The notes under the pieces are model-generated. The model saw nothing but the letters and a program-made list of their open reading frames with translations. It was not told the DNA's origin and ran no database searches. A stretch of 64,000 nucleotides of DNA, taken from NCBI RefSeq assembly GCF_000173075.1, contig NZ_ABVL01000002.1, positions 310,001-374,000 of the forward strand, in the 5' to 3' direction. Positions 8,387 to 16,320 of the stretch are shown here, piece by piece (within the stretch, counting starts at the first letter, position 1; every line of letters begins with the position of its first letter). Origin of the DNA: Chthoniobacter flavus Ellin428. GTDB taxonomy: Bacteria > Verrucomicrobiota > Verrucomicrobiia > Chthoniobacterales > Chthoniobacteraceae. The position numbers and the translations under genes are program-made.

Positions 8387-9202
8387 TTGGATACTCCGAA
8401 AACACTCGCGATCATCGCCGGAAACGGCGTTTACCCGCAGGCCATGGCGCGAGCCGCTCGAGCCGCCGGGGTGTCCCGCCTCGCAGTGGCCGCTTTTCAA
8501 AATGAGACCGACCCGGCGCTGACCGCCCTCGTGGACCAAGTGGAATGGATGCGCGTTGGCCAACTTGGGAAGATGCTCAATTTTCTGCAGAAATCGGGCG
8601 CCAGCCACGCCGTGATGTCCGGTCAGATCCACCCGAAGAATCTTTTCGACCTGCGCCCGGATATCAAGGCGCTCATCGTCCTGGCCAGGCTCAAGAGGCG
8701 CAACGCAGAATCGATCTTCGGCGCGATTGCCGATGAAATGAAGAGCGTGGGCGTAGAACTGCTCCCTGCGACGACTTACATGGAGGAGCACCTGGCGCCC
8801 GCCGGGCTGATCGCCGGCCCGAAATTGAAAACGCGCGACGAAGAAGATCTGCACTATGGGTTTCACATCGCCAAGGAATCCAGTCGGCTGGATATCGGCC
8901 AGACCGTGGTGGTGAAAAACGGCACCGTCCTCGCCGTGGAGGCCTTTGAGGGCACGAACGCGGCCATCAAGCGCGGCGGCGAACTCGGTCGCAAAGACGC
9001 CATGATGGTGAAGGTCTCCAAGCCCAACCAGGATTTCCGCTTCGACGTTCCGGTGATCGGCCCCCTCACCCTCGAAGCGGCACGCGAAGCCCGCCTGCGG
9101 GCCATCGGCGTGGAAGCCGGCTACACCTTGCTCCTCGAAAAAGAAAAGCTCGCCGCGCTTGCCCAGGAACATCGCATCTCCATCTTCGGGTTGAAGGAAT
9201 GA
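8387..9202 (+). CDS. lpxI: UDP-2,3-diacylglucosamine pyrophosphatase LpxI
   Basis: Hydrolyses UDP-2,3-diacylglucosamine to lipid X and UMP; the LpxI type replaces LpxH in many bacteria. Homology begins at the TTG at 8387 (LDTPKTLAIIAGNGVYPQAMA), giving 271 residues; the open frame further upstream is not protein-like. The C-terminal half carries the family pattern: GQTVVVKNGTVLAVEAFEGT, the GRKDAMMVKV stretch, and FDVPVIGPLTLE. The neighbours (oxidoreductase, lpxB) confirm a lipid A role. Its TGA stop overlaps the left 31-bp repeat of the GxxExxY cassette. Confidence 0.93.
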   Translation: MDTPKTLAIIAGNGVYPQAMARAARAAGVSRLAVAAFQNETDPALTALVDQVEWMRVGQLGKMLNFLQKSGASHAVMSGQIHPKNLFDLRPDIKALIVLARLKRRNAESIFGAIADEMKSVGVELLPATTYMEEHLAPAGLIAGPKLKTRDEEDLHYGFHIAKESSRLDIGQTVVVKNGTVLAVEAFEGTNAAIKRGGELGRKDAMMVKVSKPNQDFRFDVPVIGPLTLEAAREARLRAIGVEAGYTLLLEKEKLAALAQEHRISIFGLKE

Positions 9203-9231
9203 CCACGGATTTCACGGATTTCGCGGATTAA
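9201..9231 (+). repeat. Left 31-bp inverted repeat of the GxxExxY cassette
   Basis: Built from a nine-base word, CACGGATTT, repeated about three times. It is the reverse complement of 9629-9659 with two differences. It begins within the lpxI stop codon and ends just before the GxxExxY start. Confidence 0.85.
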
Positions 9232-9233
9232 GG

Positions 9234-9632
9234 ATGAAACACGAGAATCTCACTCACTCGATCATCGGTGCCGCCATGAAGGTCCATTCGAAGCTGAAAC
9301 CTGGCCTCGATGAATCATTCTACGAGAAAGCTCTCGTGATCGAGCTGGCTCGCATGGGCCTGAAGATCGAAAACCAGCGAGAGTTCCCTATTTTTTACGA
9401 GGGTCACTTCCTTGGAAATTTGATCCCCGATTTGATTGTCGAAAACGCAGTAATCGCAGATCCGAAGGTCACGACCGCCTTCAACGAAGCTCATGTCGCT
9501 CAAATGTTGGGCTACCTTAACGCCACGGGCCTTGAAGTCGCTTTGCTCCTGAATTTCAAACACGCCAGCCTCGAATGGAAGCGTGTGGTTGTCGGAAACG
9601 GCCCGGCACACCAGGCCGATTTGTCTGCTTAA
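9234..9632 (+). CDS. GxxExxY family protein
   Basis: 132 residues. The family-naming motif is G24-L-D-E27-S-F-Y30. Further family features are an FYEGHFLGNLIPDLIVEN core, DPK (Asp76-Lys78), Q90 in HVAQMLGYL, and ALLLNF. Asp66 with the D-x-K pair suggests a small PD-(D/E)XK nuclease-like fold; this is inference, and the biological role of the family is unknown. The gene fills the space between two 31-bp inverted repeats and separates lpxI from the next lipid A gene. Its TAA stop lies inside the right repeat. Confidence 0.88.
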   Translation: MKHENLTHSIIGAAMKVHSKLKPGLDESFYEKALVIELARMGLKIENQREFPIFYEGHFLGNLIPDLIVENAVIADPKVTTAFNEAHVAQMLGYLNATGLEVALLLNFKHASLEWKRVVVGNGPAHQADLSA

Positions 9633-9659
9633 TCCGTGAAATCCGCGAAATCCGTGGTC
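9629..9659 (-). repeat. Right 31-bp inverted repeat of the GxxExxY cassette
   Basis: Reverse complement of 9201-9231 at 29 of 31 positions, with the same nine-base periodicity. It contains the stop codon of the GxxExxY gene (9630-9632). Confidence 0.85.
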
Positions 9660-9697
9660 AAAATCCCTCATCAAAAACTACATCTCAGCCCTCGTCG

Positions 9698-10741
9698 ATG
9701 AACGACACTCCTTCTCAAAAATCGCAATCCACCCTTCGCGTTGGCGTTGTCGGCGCGGGCAGCATGGGCAAGAATCACGCCCGCATTTTCGGTGAATTGC
9801 CGGACTGCCAGTTTTCCGCCGTGCTCGATGAACGGGCGGATGTCGCACGGGATATCGCGGGCAAATACCATGCGCGGGCGGTCGCGGATCTCGATGAGTT
9901 TACGAACTCGGTGGACGCCGCGACCATCGCCACGCCGACGGTTACGCACTTTGCCATCGCCAAACACCTCCTCGAACACGGCAAGCACGTGCTCGTCGAG
10001 AAACCCTTCGTCGAGACGCCGAATCAGGCGCACGAGCTGTGCGATCTGGCGCAGAAGAAAGGCCTCGTGCTTCAAGTCGGCCACATCGAACGGTTCAACC
10101 CGGTGCTGTCCGCTCTCGAGGAGCGCCTCACTCATCCGCGGTTTATCGAGGCGACGCGCCTGTCCCCCTACCCTGGCCGCAGCCTGGATGTCGGCGTCGT
10201 GCTGGATGTGATGATCCATGACCTCGAAATCATCCTTCATCTCGTCGGCTCGCCGTGGGTCCAGGTGGATGCCGTGGGCGTGCCGATCCTCAGCAAGCGC
10301 GAGGACATCGCCAATGTCCGCATCCGCTTTGAAAACGGGTGCGTGGCCAATATCACCGCCAGCCGCATCAGCCAGGACAAGCTCCGCAAGATCCGCGTCT
10401 TCCAGCAGGACGCCTATCTCTCGCTCGATTACCAAAACCAGAGTGGTTACCTGCTCCGCCTCGCTCGCGAAGATGAAAGGGAAAGCTCCCTGCTCGGCAA
10501 AATCCTCGGCGTCGCCGCGGATGCGACGATCGTTACGGAATTCGCCGGCAAACGGATCGTCCGCGAGCCCGTGGAGGTGGAAAAAATGGAGCCGCTGAAA
10601 CGCGAGCTCGCCGATTTCGTCGCCTGCGCCCGGGCCGGCGCACAGCCCAAGGTCAGCGGACACGAAGCGACGGCAGCTCTCGAGCTCGCCCTCGAAATCA
10701 CCCGCCAGATCGAACAAAACAAAGCCACCGCTGTTCCGTGA
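9698..10741 (+). CDS. Gfo/Idh/MocA family oxidoreductase in the lipid A cluster
   Basis: 347 residues from ATG 9698. An N-terminal Rossmann NAD(P) domain carries VGVVGAGSMGKNH, followed by EKPFVE (the family EKP motif) and GHIERFNP. The C-terminal alpha/beta domain is typical of sugar oxidoreductases. Position between lpxI and lpxB, with a GTGA overlap into lpxB, implies a nucleotide-sugar or lipid A precursor substrate. GnnA, the UDP-GlcNAc 3-dehydrogenase, belongs to this superfamily, but no GnnB-type aminotransferase is in the window, so the substrate remains open. Confidence 0.85.
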   Translation: MNDTPSQKSQSTLRVGVVGAGSMGKNHARIFGELPDCQFSAVLDERADVARDIAGKYHARAVADLDEFTNSVDAATIATPTVTHFAIAKHLLEHGKHVLVEKPFVETPNQAHELCDLAQKKGLVLQVGHIERFNPVLSALEERLTHPRFIEATRLSPYPGRSLDVGVVLDVMIHDLEIILHLVGSPWVQVDAVGVPILSKREDIANVRIRFENGCVANITASRISQDKLRKIRVFQQDAYLSLDYQNQSGYLLRLAREDERESSLLGKILGVAADATIVTEFAGKRIVREPVEVEKMEPLKRELADFVACARAGAQPKVSGHEATAALELALEITRQIEQNKATAVP

Positions 10742-11871
10742 AACTCTACCTCGTCGCCGGCGAAGCCAGCGGAGATGCCCGGGGCGCTGAGTTGATTCGC
10801 GCGCTGCGCGAACGGGATGCGTCGATCGAGTTCTTCGGCGCGGGCGGCCGCGAAATGCGCGCGCTCGTCGGCGAGCATTTCGTCGATTGGGCGGACGAAG
10901 CGGTCGTCGGCCTGTGGGACGTGCTGAAGAAATACGGCTACTTCAAAGACCAGTTCGATCGCATGCTCAAGGAGCTGGCGACGATTCAGCCCGATGCCCT
11001 CGTGCTCATCGACTATCCCGGTTTCAATCTCCGTCTCGCTCGCGAAGCGCACCAGCGTTTCCGCAAGCTCAAGATCATCGATTACATCAGCCCGCAGGTC
11101 TGGGCGTGGAATCGCGGCCGCATTCCGAAGATGGCGCGCTATCTCGATCTTATGCTCTGCATTTTCCCGTTCGAAAAGCCGCTCTATGAGGAGAGCGGTT
11201 TGCACACGGTTTTCGTCGGGCACCCGATACTGGACTCCCTCGCGGCCAAAAAGACGGGTGTCGCGCGCGATCCACATCTCGTCGGCCTCTTCCCCGGCAG
11301 CCGGGAGAAGGAAGTACGCCGTATCTTTCCCGTGATGGCGCAAGCCGCCATTCGCATGAAGAGCACGCATCCTGAACTGCGCTTCGAAGCCTCCGCCGCC
11401 TCGCATCAGCTGGCCGATCGCATGATGAGCACGCTGGAGCAACTGGGCCAGGGCGAGGACTTTTGCGCGGTCACGGTCCGCGCCTCGCACGACCTCATGC
11501 AGCGCGCCATCGCCGGCATGGTCTGCTCCGGCACCGCGACGCTCGAAGCCGCCTTCTTCGGTCTGCCGCTTTGCGTCGTCTACAAGGTCGCATGGCTCAC
11601 CTGGATCGTCGGCAAGCAACTCGTCCGTGTGCCTTTCCTCGGGATGCCCAACGTGCTCGCCGGCCGCGAGATCGCCCGCGAATTGCTGCAAGGCGATGCT
11701 ACGGCCGACGCCCTCGCGCATGAGACTCTGCGCTTGGTCACCAATGCCGAGCATCGCGAGGCGCTACAGGCCGATCTTCGCGCGGTCATCGTGGGTCTCG
11801 GAGAAAGCGGAGCGGCCACCCGGGCGGCCGATGCGATTCTGGAAGAGTTGCATACCCCGGCCCGCTCCTGA
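10738..11871 (+). CDS. lpxB: Lipid-A-disaccharide synthase LpxB
   Basis: GT19 glycosyltransferase that joins UDP-diacylglucosamine and lipid X. 377 residues from a GTG that overlaps the previous stop (GTGA). Motifs: KLYLVAGEASGDARGA at the N-terminus, the IDYPGFNLRLA stretch, YISPQVWAWNRGR, LFPGSREKEV, and CSGTATLEAAFFGLP near the C-terminus. Together with lpxI upstream it shows that the organism makes lipid A. Confidence 0.96.
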   Translation: MKLYLVAGEASGDARGAELIRALRERDASIEFFGAGGREMRALVGEHFVDWADEAVVGLWDVLKKYGYFKDQFDRMLKELATIQPDALVLIDYPGFNLRLAREAHQRFRKLKIIDYISPQVWAWNRGRIPKMARYLDLMLCIFPFEKPLYEESGLHTVFVGHPILDSLAAKKTGVARDPHLVGLFPGSREKEVRRIFPVMAQAAIRMKSTHPELRFEASAASHQLADRMMSTLEQLGQGEDFCAVTVRASHDLMQRAIAGMVCSGTATLEAAFFGLPLCVVYKVAWLTWIVGKQLVRVPFLGMPNVLAGREIARELLQGDATADALAHETLRLVTNAEHREALQADLRAVIVGLGESGAATRAADAILEELHTPARS

Positions 11872-11885
11872 TCGACTCTCCTCTC

Positions 11886-12386
11886 ATGGACCCGAACGAA
11901 CTTTCCGCCCTGTGGTCACCCTGGCGCGTGGAATACTTCAAGGCCGGCGCCACTCCCGATTTTCTTCTCGAAGCGGCCCGCGCCACCGACGATGCCGCGC
12001 ATCTCGTCGTCGCCCGCCGCGCGCATACCTTCCTCATCATGAACCGCTACCCCTATGCGGTCGGGCATTTGATGGCGGTCCCGAATCGCAAGGTCAGCGA
12101 GATCGCCGCCCTGACGAACGAGGAAAAACTGGAGCTCTGGGAACTCGCCGAACACGCCCAGACGCTGCTGCGCGAAGCCATCCGGGCCCAGGGTTTCAAC
12201 GTCGGCTTGAATCTCGGCAAATGCGCCGGCGCCGGCGTAGTGGATCACCTGCATCTGCACATCGTGCCGCGCTGGGAAGGCGACAATAATTTCATGCCGG
12301 TCCTCGCCGATACGCGTGTCCTGCCCGAGGCGCTCGATTCCCTATATCGAAAGCTCATCGCCACGCGTGACAAGCTGGCCAAGTAA
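11886..12386 (+). CDS. HIT family hydrolase (AP4A-phosphorylase-like)
   Basis: 166 residues. The histidine triad is clear in DHLHLHIVPRW, preceded by GLNLGKCAGAGV and followed by GDNNFMPV, the pattern of HIT proteins related to diadenosine tetraphosphate hydrolases/phosphorylases. The N-terminal LWSPWRVEYF is also typical. It likely acts on a nucleotide phosphate in the cytoplasm; the exact substrate is not deducible. Its TAA stop overlaps the next ATG by one base. Confidence 0.9.
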   Translation: MDPNELSALWSPWRVEYFKAGATPDFLLEAARATDDAAHLVVARRAHTFLIMNRYPYAVGHLMAVPNRKVSEIAALTNEEKLELWELAEHAQTLLREAIRAQGFNVGLNLGKCAGAGVVDHLHLHIVPRWEGDNNFMPVLADTRVLPEALDSLYRKLIATRDKLAK

Positions 12387-13213
12387 TGGACGAGCAAGCG
12401 TTACATGACCGCATCGAGAGCCTGCGCACCGGAAGCGGCTGCGCGGCGATCGGCGTGCAGGTTTTCGACTACGAGACCGACCGCACCTTTTCCCATGAGG
12501 GAGACCGCTGGTTTCACGCCGCCAGCACGATGAAGGTCGCCGTGCTGCTTGCGCTTTTCCATGCGGTGGATACTGGGCGCGTGCGATTGGAAGATCGCCT
12601 GCACGTGCGCAATCGCTTCCGGAGCATCGTCGACCGCTCCATCTTTCGCGTGCAGCGCGACCGCGACGCCGACTCCGCCGTGCATCGCCGCGTCGGCCGT
12701 TCGATGAAATTGATCGAACTCGCCGAACCGATGATCACGCGAAGTAGCAATCTTGCAACGAACCTGCTGCTCGAATTCCTGACACCGGATTATATTCAAT
12801 CCACTTTGACGGCAGCGAAAGTCGATGGTGTGCGGGTCCTGCGAGGGGTGGAAGATTCCGTAGCTTTCGATCGCGGGCTGAACAATACCGTCACGCCGAG
12901 CGGGCTCGTTGCCCTCTTTCGCCTGTTGCGCGAAAACCGTCTCCTTCCAGAATCCGCCCGCAATCGTATGCTCGCCATCCTGCTGGCCCAGGAATTCAAC
13001 AGCATGATTCCCGCACTGTTGCCCGATTCCGCGCAGGTCGCGCACAAGACGGGCGAGATCTCGACCTGCACCCACGATGCCGGCCTCGTGCTACTGCCCG
13101 GTCGCCGTCCGTACGCCGTGGCCATTCTCACCGAACATCCGCCCGGCCTCGACGATACCCAGAAGCTCGTGGCGAAGGTCTCGCGGTTGGTTTACGAGTT
13201 CCTCACCTCATGA
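12386..13213 (+). CDS. Serine hydrolase of the class A beta-lactamase fold
   Basis: 275 residues. The three active-site elements are visible: S47-T-M-K50 (SxxK), SSN in ITRSSNLATN, and KTG in AHKTGEI. A GLNNTVTP segment occupies the place of the omega-loop region. There is no signal peptide, which is odd for this family, since enzymes acting on peptidoglycan or beta-lactams work in the periplasm. A cytoplasmic amidase/esterase role is therefore possible. It overlaps the HIT gene by one base and the M15-like gene by four. Confidence 0.85.
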   Translation: MDEQALHDRIESLRTGSGCAAIGVQVFDYETDRTFSHEGDRWFHAASTMKVAVLLALFHAVDTGRVRLEDRLHVRNRFRSIVDRSIFRVQRDRDADSAVHRRVGRSMKLIELAEPMITRSSNLATNLLLEFLTPDYIQSTLTAAKVDGVRVLRGVEDSVAFDRGLNNTVTPSGLVALFRLLRENRLLPESARNRMLAILLAQEFNSMIPALLPDSAQVAHKTGEISTCTHDAGLVLLPGRRPYAVAILTEHPPGLDDTQKLVAKVSRLVYEFLTS

Positions 13214-13791
13214 AAGTCGTCGACGGCCTCACTCTTCCTGCCGAACACCGGGCTCTGTTGCGGCCAGGTGAAGTGCTGGAGTGTGATGGCCATGAAGCGC
13301 ATCGCTTGCCGCGCTTCTTTTACGAAATCGATTCGTGGGCTCATGCCAAGGAGACGCAACTCACGCCGCACTTCACGCTCTCGGAACTGATCACCGTCGA
13401 TTGTCGCGAGGCCGATCTGCTGCTGCACAGCTTTCCGCACTACGTGCCATGCGCCGTCATCGTCCTGGCGCGGTATCTCGAGGATTTCCGTCAGCGCGTG
13501 GACGCGCCGGTCTGCATCGCCGTGAATGGCGGTTACCGCTCGCCCGCGCATCGTCTCGCCGGACGGCCCAATCCACACATCTGGGCTGCGGCGGCGAATA
13601 TCTATCGTGTCGGCGACACCTGGCTCGATTCGCAGAAATCAATCGAGCGTTACGCGCGGATCGCCGAATCGCTCGGCCCCGAAGTTTTTGTCCGCCCCTT
13701 CGGCTTCAATCCGGGCGAGACCGACGACCATCTCCACGTCGACCTTGGCTATTTGCTTTCCACGCCGCGCGGTTACAGTGAACTCCAGTGA
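13210..13791 (+). CDS. Peptidase M15-like protein
   Basis: 193 residues without a signal peptide. It contains LTPHFTLSELI, the GGYRSPAHR block, PHIWAAAANIY and DDHLHVDLGY, the order of metal-site motifs in D,D-carboxypeptidase/VanY-like M15 proteins. In the H-x6-[D] metal site the aspartate position is Asn (HIWAAAAN), so metal binding may differ or be lost. The start overlaps the serine hydrolase stop (ATGA). Function is unknown; D-Ala-D-Ala-type hydrolysis is the family role, not shown here. Confidence 0.7.
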   Translation: MKVVDGLTLPAEHRALLRPGEVLECDGHEAHRLPRFFYEIDSWAHAKETQLTPHFTLSELITVDCREADLLLHSFPHYVPCAVIVLARYLEDFRQRVDAPVCIAVNGGYRSPAHRLAGRPNPHIWAAAANIYRVGDTWLDSQKSIERYARIAESLGPEVFVRPFGFNPGETDDHLHVDLGYLLSTPRGYSELQ

Positions 13792-13800
13792 TTGCTGCCC

Positions 13801-15012
13801 ATGGGTGCCCCGCGCAAACTTCCCAGCATCTCCCGCCGCCAGGTTCTGCGGCGCACCGGCCCGGGACCGGTGCCGGTCATCGGACTCGAGGCGGAATTCA
13901 CGCTCTACGTCGATGACGTAAAGCGGCGGCCCGAGGAAGTCTTCGGCAACGCCCAAAAATTCGTGCGGCAGAAGATGCTCCCACGCAAGGGACGTTCGTT
14001 TCAATTGCCGGTCGGTGGCGCGGTCTATTTCGACACCGGGGTGATCGAAGTCGCCACTCCGATCATCGAGATCGAATCCGGTTGCGCCGTGCGCGCTGGC
14101 CGGACGCTTTGGGAGCAACTCGAGTTCGTGCGGGGCGAACTGGATGCCTGGGAGACAGATCACGGCCAGAAGCTGCGACTCGAAGGTTTTAGCACCCATT
14201 ACAACGTCTCGGTGCCGGTCGGGCGTTCGCTCTCCTCTGTCCGCTTGCAGCAAGCGGCGCGTATGCTGACCTATCTGCTGCACCCGCCGGTGATGTTGCT
14301 GGCGGCGAATAAACTCAGCACCGGTATCGGGGTACGTCCGCGCGGCGATCGCCTGGAAGTCACCGCCGACTTCACGCCCGACCCGGACTTGATGATCGCC
14401 ACGACCTCACTGGTCACTGGCATCATTCTCGCCGTGCTCGAATGGCCAGTGCACACCCTCGCCGAAATGAAGCGGCGCGGACTGCCGATCATCGCTGGTT
14501 TCTCGCCGTGCAAACACACTTCGCGAAAGGGATTTCTCGCCCGGCATTTCTGTTTTCCACGCAATCCTTTCGCGGCCGATGTCAATGAACCGGACTGGCG
14601 GTTGGTTGATGGCCGGCATCGCAGCCTGCGACAGATCGCCCTCGAAATTGCGCTGCCGTTTCGGGAGGCGATCGGTGCTGTCACCGATACCGACGCGCTC
14701 ACTCACGTCTTCGAAGTGCTCTCCGGCCGCGCCCGTTCGCTGCTCGACTTCCCGACCCGTCCGACGCGCTACGAAGACGCCGGCCGCCGCATCGAGTGGA
14801 ACCGCCGCAACCATCGCACGCTCCCTCGCTCGCGTTACGAGCAGATCATCCATCGCGTCCTCACCCATCGTCCCATTCGTATCGGCTCCGCGCTCTACGA
14901 TCCGGAGCGGATGATCGGCTGGCATGCCATCGCCTTCCGCAACCGCCGCAACGGCCGCCGCCGCACCTTCACGCTCGACGAACTCGCAGCGCAAGGGTTG
15001 ACCAATACCTAA
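13801..15012 (+). CDS. GCS2-like carboxylate-amine ligase
   Basis: 403 residues from ATG 13801; a TTG nine bases upstream is also in frame. The segment GLEAEFTLYVDD, followed by GVIEVATPIIEIE and TGIGVRPRGDRLEV, resembles glutamate-cysteine ligase type 2 and related amide-forming enzymes of the glutamine synthetase superfamily, with acidic residues for metal binding. The basic C-terminus (RNRRNGRRRTF) is unusual. Assignment is by motif only. It lies nine bases after the M15-like gene, so the four-gene run HIT-hydrolase-M15-ligase is probably one unit. Confidence 0.6.
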   Translation: MGAPRKLPSISRRQVLRRTGPGPVPVIGLEAEFTLYVDDVKRRPEEVFGNAQKFVRQKMLPRKGRSFQLPVGGAVYFDTGVIEVATPIIEIESGCAVRAGRTLWEQLEFVRGELDAWETDHGQKLRLEGFSTHYNVSVPVGRSLSSVRLQQAARMLTYLLHPPVMLLAANKLSTGIGVRPRGDRLEVTADFTPDPDLMIATTSLVTGIILAVLEWPVHTLAEMKRRGLPIIAGFSPCKHTSRKGFLARHFCFPRNPFAADVNEPDWRLVDGRHRSLRQIALEIALPFREAIGAVTDTDALTHVFEVLSGRARSLLDFPTRPTRYEDAGRRIEWNRRNHRTLPRSRYEQIIHRVLTHRPIRIGSALYDPERMIGWHAIAFRNRRNGRRRTFTLDELAAQGLTNT

Positions 15013-15019
15013 AAACCGA

Positions 15020-15640
15020 CTACGGACGCTCGTTCTGGATCGCGGCGATGCGTTCCATCACACGCTCGCTGAGACGCTGGTAGAGCTCACGCCCTTCGCC
15101 GACCATGTCGTCCTTGGTGAAGTACATCGGCTCGCCGACTACGATTGTCACGGGAGTGAAAGGCTTCGGCTTGCCATCCATGGGAAAGGCCTCGAATGCA
15201 CCGAAGATGCGCATCGGCACCACGGGGGCGAGCGTCTTGGCGATGACCAATCCCAGTCCCGGCTGCGCGGGTTGCAGTTTACCATCGGGCGTCCGACCGC
15301 CCTCGGGGAAAATGACCGTGGCGTTTCCCGCGCGGACTCGTTTGATGACCGTCTTCAGGGCGCTCATGTCCGCACGATCCTGATCCACTGGGATCACGTT
15401 CATGTGCGGCAGAATGGGGCCAAGGATGGGCCACTTCAGCAATGTCTTGCGCGCGAGATAAAAGAGCTCGCGATGACAGGCGATGCCGGCCAGCGGCGGA
15501 TCGAGGTAACTCTCGTGATTCATCGCGAGGATGCAGCCACCCTCCTCGATGATGCGCTCACGATGCACCACCTTGAACGAGAAGAGCAGCTTCCCGAGAA
15601 TCTGTGAGGTGATATAACCGAAACGGTACCAGCCACCCAT
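15020..15640 (-). CDS. plsC: 1-acyl-sn-glycerol-3-phosphate acyltransferase
   Basis: 206 residues, PlsC/LPLAT family: acylates lysophosphatidic acid at the membrane. The catalytic H-x4-D is His42-Asp47 in NHESYLDPP, and the phosphate-binding block is FPEGGRTPDG. An N-terminal hydrophobic stretch is consistent with membrane association. It lies two bases after cmk and is the last gene of tyrA-aroA-cmk-plsC; it converges on the GCS2-like gene with only seven bases between the stops. Confidence 0.93.
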   Translation of the reverse strand: MGGWYRFGYITSQILGKLLFSFKVVHRERIIEEGGCILAMNHESYLDPPLAGIACHRELFYLARKTLLKWPILGPILPHMNVIPVDQDRADMSALKTVIKRVRAGNATVIFPEGGRTPDGKLQPAQPGLGLVIAKTLAPVVPMRIFGAFEAFPMDGKPKPFTPVTIVVGEPMYFTKDDMVGEGRELYQRLSERVMERIAAIQNERP

Positions 15641-15642
15641 CG

Positions 15643-16320
15643 CTACAGTTCGCCGAGCGGCAACCCTTTCTGTTTCAAGCGCCCGAAAATCTCGCCGACC
15701 ACACCTTCCACCGTAAGATTCGAGCTATCGATGACATGCGCGTCCTCGGCAATGACCAGGGGCGAAGTGCGGCGCGAAGAATCCACCTTGTCGCGCGCGG
15801 CAATCGAATCCTGCAACCCCTGCCTGGCTCGACGCAACGCACGTATTTCCGGCGAAGCATCGACGTAGAATTTGTAAGGCGTTTCGGGAAACACCGCCGA
15901 GCCGATGTCGCGACCTTCCATGACCACGTCATAGTCGTAAGCAAACGCACGCTGCTTCTCGGTCAACAACCGGCGCACGTCGGGCAAGGTCGCAATGGCG
16001 GAAACATTGGCATTCACCGCCTCATCGACGAGATGCGGCGTCGGGTCGACGTCATCGAGCAAAATCGTCGACTGCCCATCCTCCACACCGCATTCCACCT
16101 TGGTGAAATGCAGCAACTGCTGCACGCGCCCTGCATCCACCACCGGTACGCCTTTATCCACGGCCAGCCAGGTCACGGCGCGATACATCGCGCCGGTATT
16201 CACATAGACGTAGCGCAGCTTGCGCGCCAGGGCGCGAGCCACGCTGCTCTTTCCGGACGCGGCCGGGCCATCGATGGCAATGACGATATGAGGATGGTCC
16301 TTGGCCGCGGGGTCAGGCAT
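15643..16320 (-). CDS. cmk: Cytidylate kinase
   Basis: Phosphorylates CMP/dCMP. 225 residues. The P-loop is GPAASGKSS with Lys24; the following NTGAMYRAVTWLA and GRDIGSAVFPE motifs and RRARQ are characteristic. The start overlaps the end of aroA by eight bases, the order found in many bacteria. Confidence 0.95.
   Translation of the reverse strand: MPDPAAKDHPHIVIAIDGPAASGKSSVARALARKLRYVYVNTGAMYRAVTWLAVDKGVPVVDAGRVQQLLHFTKVECGVEDGQSTILLDDVDPTPHLVDEAVNANVSAIATLPDVRRLLTEKQRAFAYDYDVVMEGRDIGSAVFPETPYKFYVDASPEIRALRRARQGLQDSIAARDKVDSSRRTSPLVIAEDAHVIDSSNLTVEGVVGEIFGRLKQKGLPLGEL

Noticed and set aside
12386..13213. An antibiotic-resistance beta-lactamase
   Set aside because: It has the fold motifs, but no signal peptide and no clear general-base glutamate in an omega loop, so resistance cannot be claimed.
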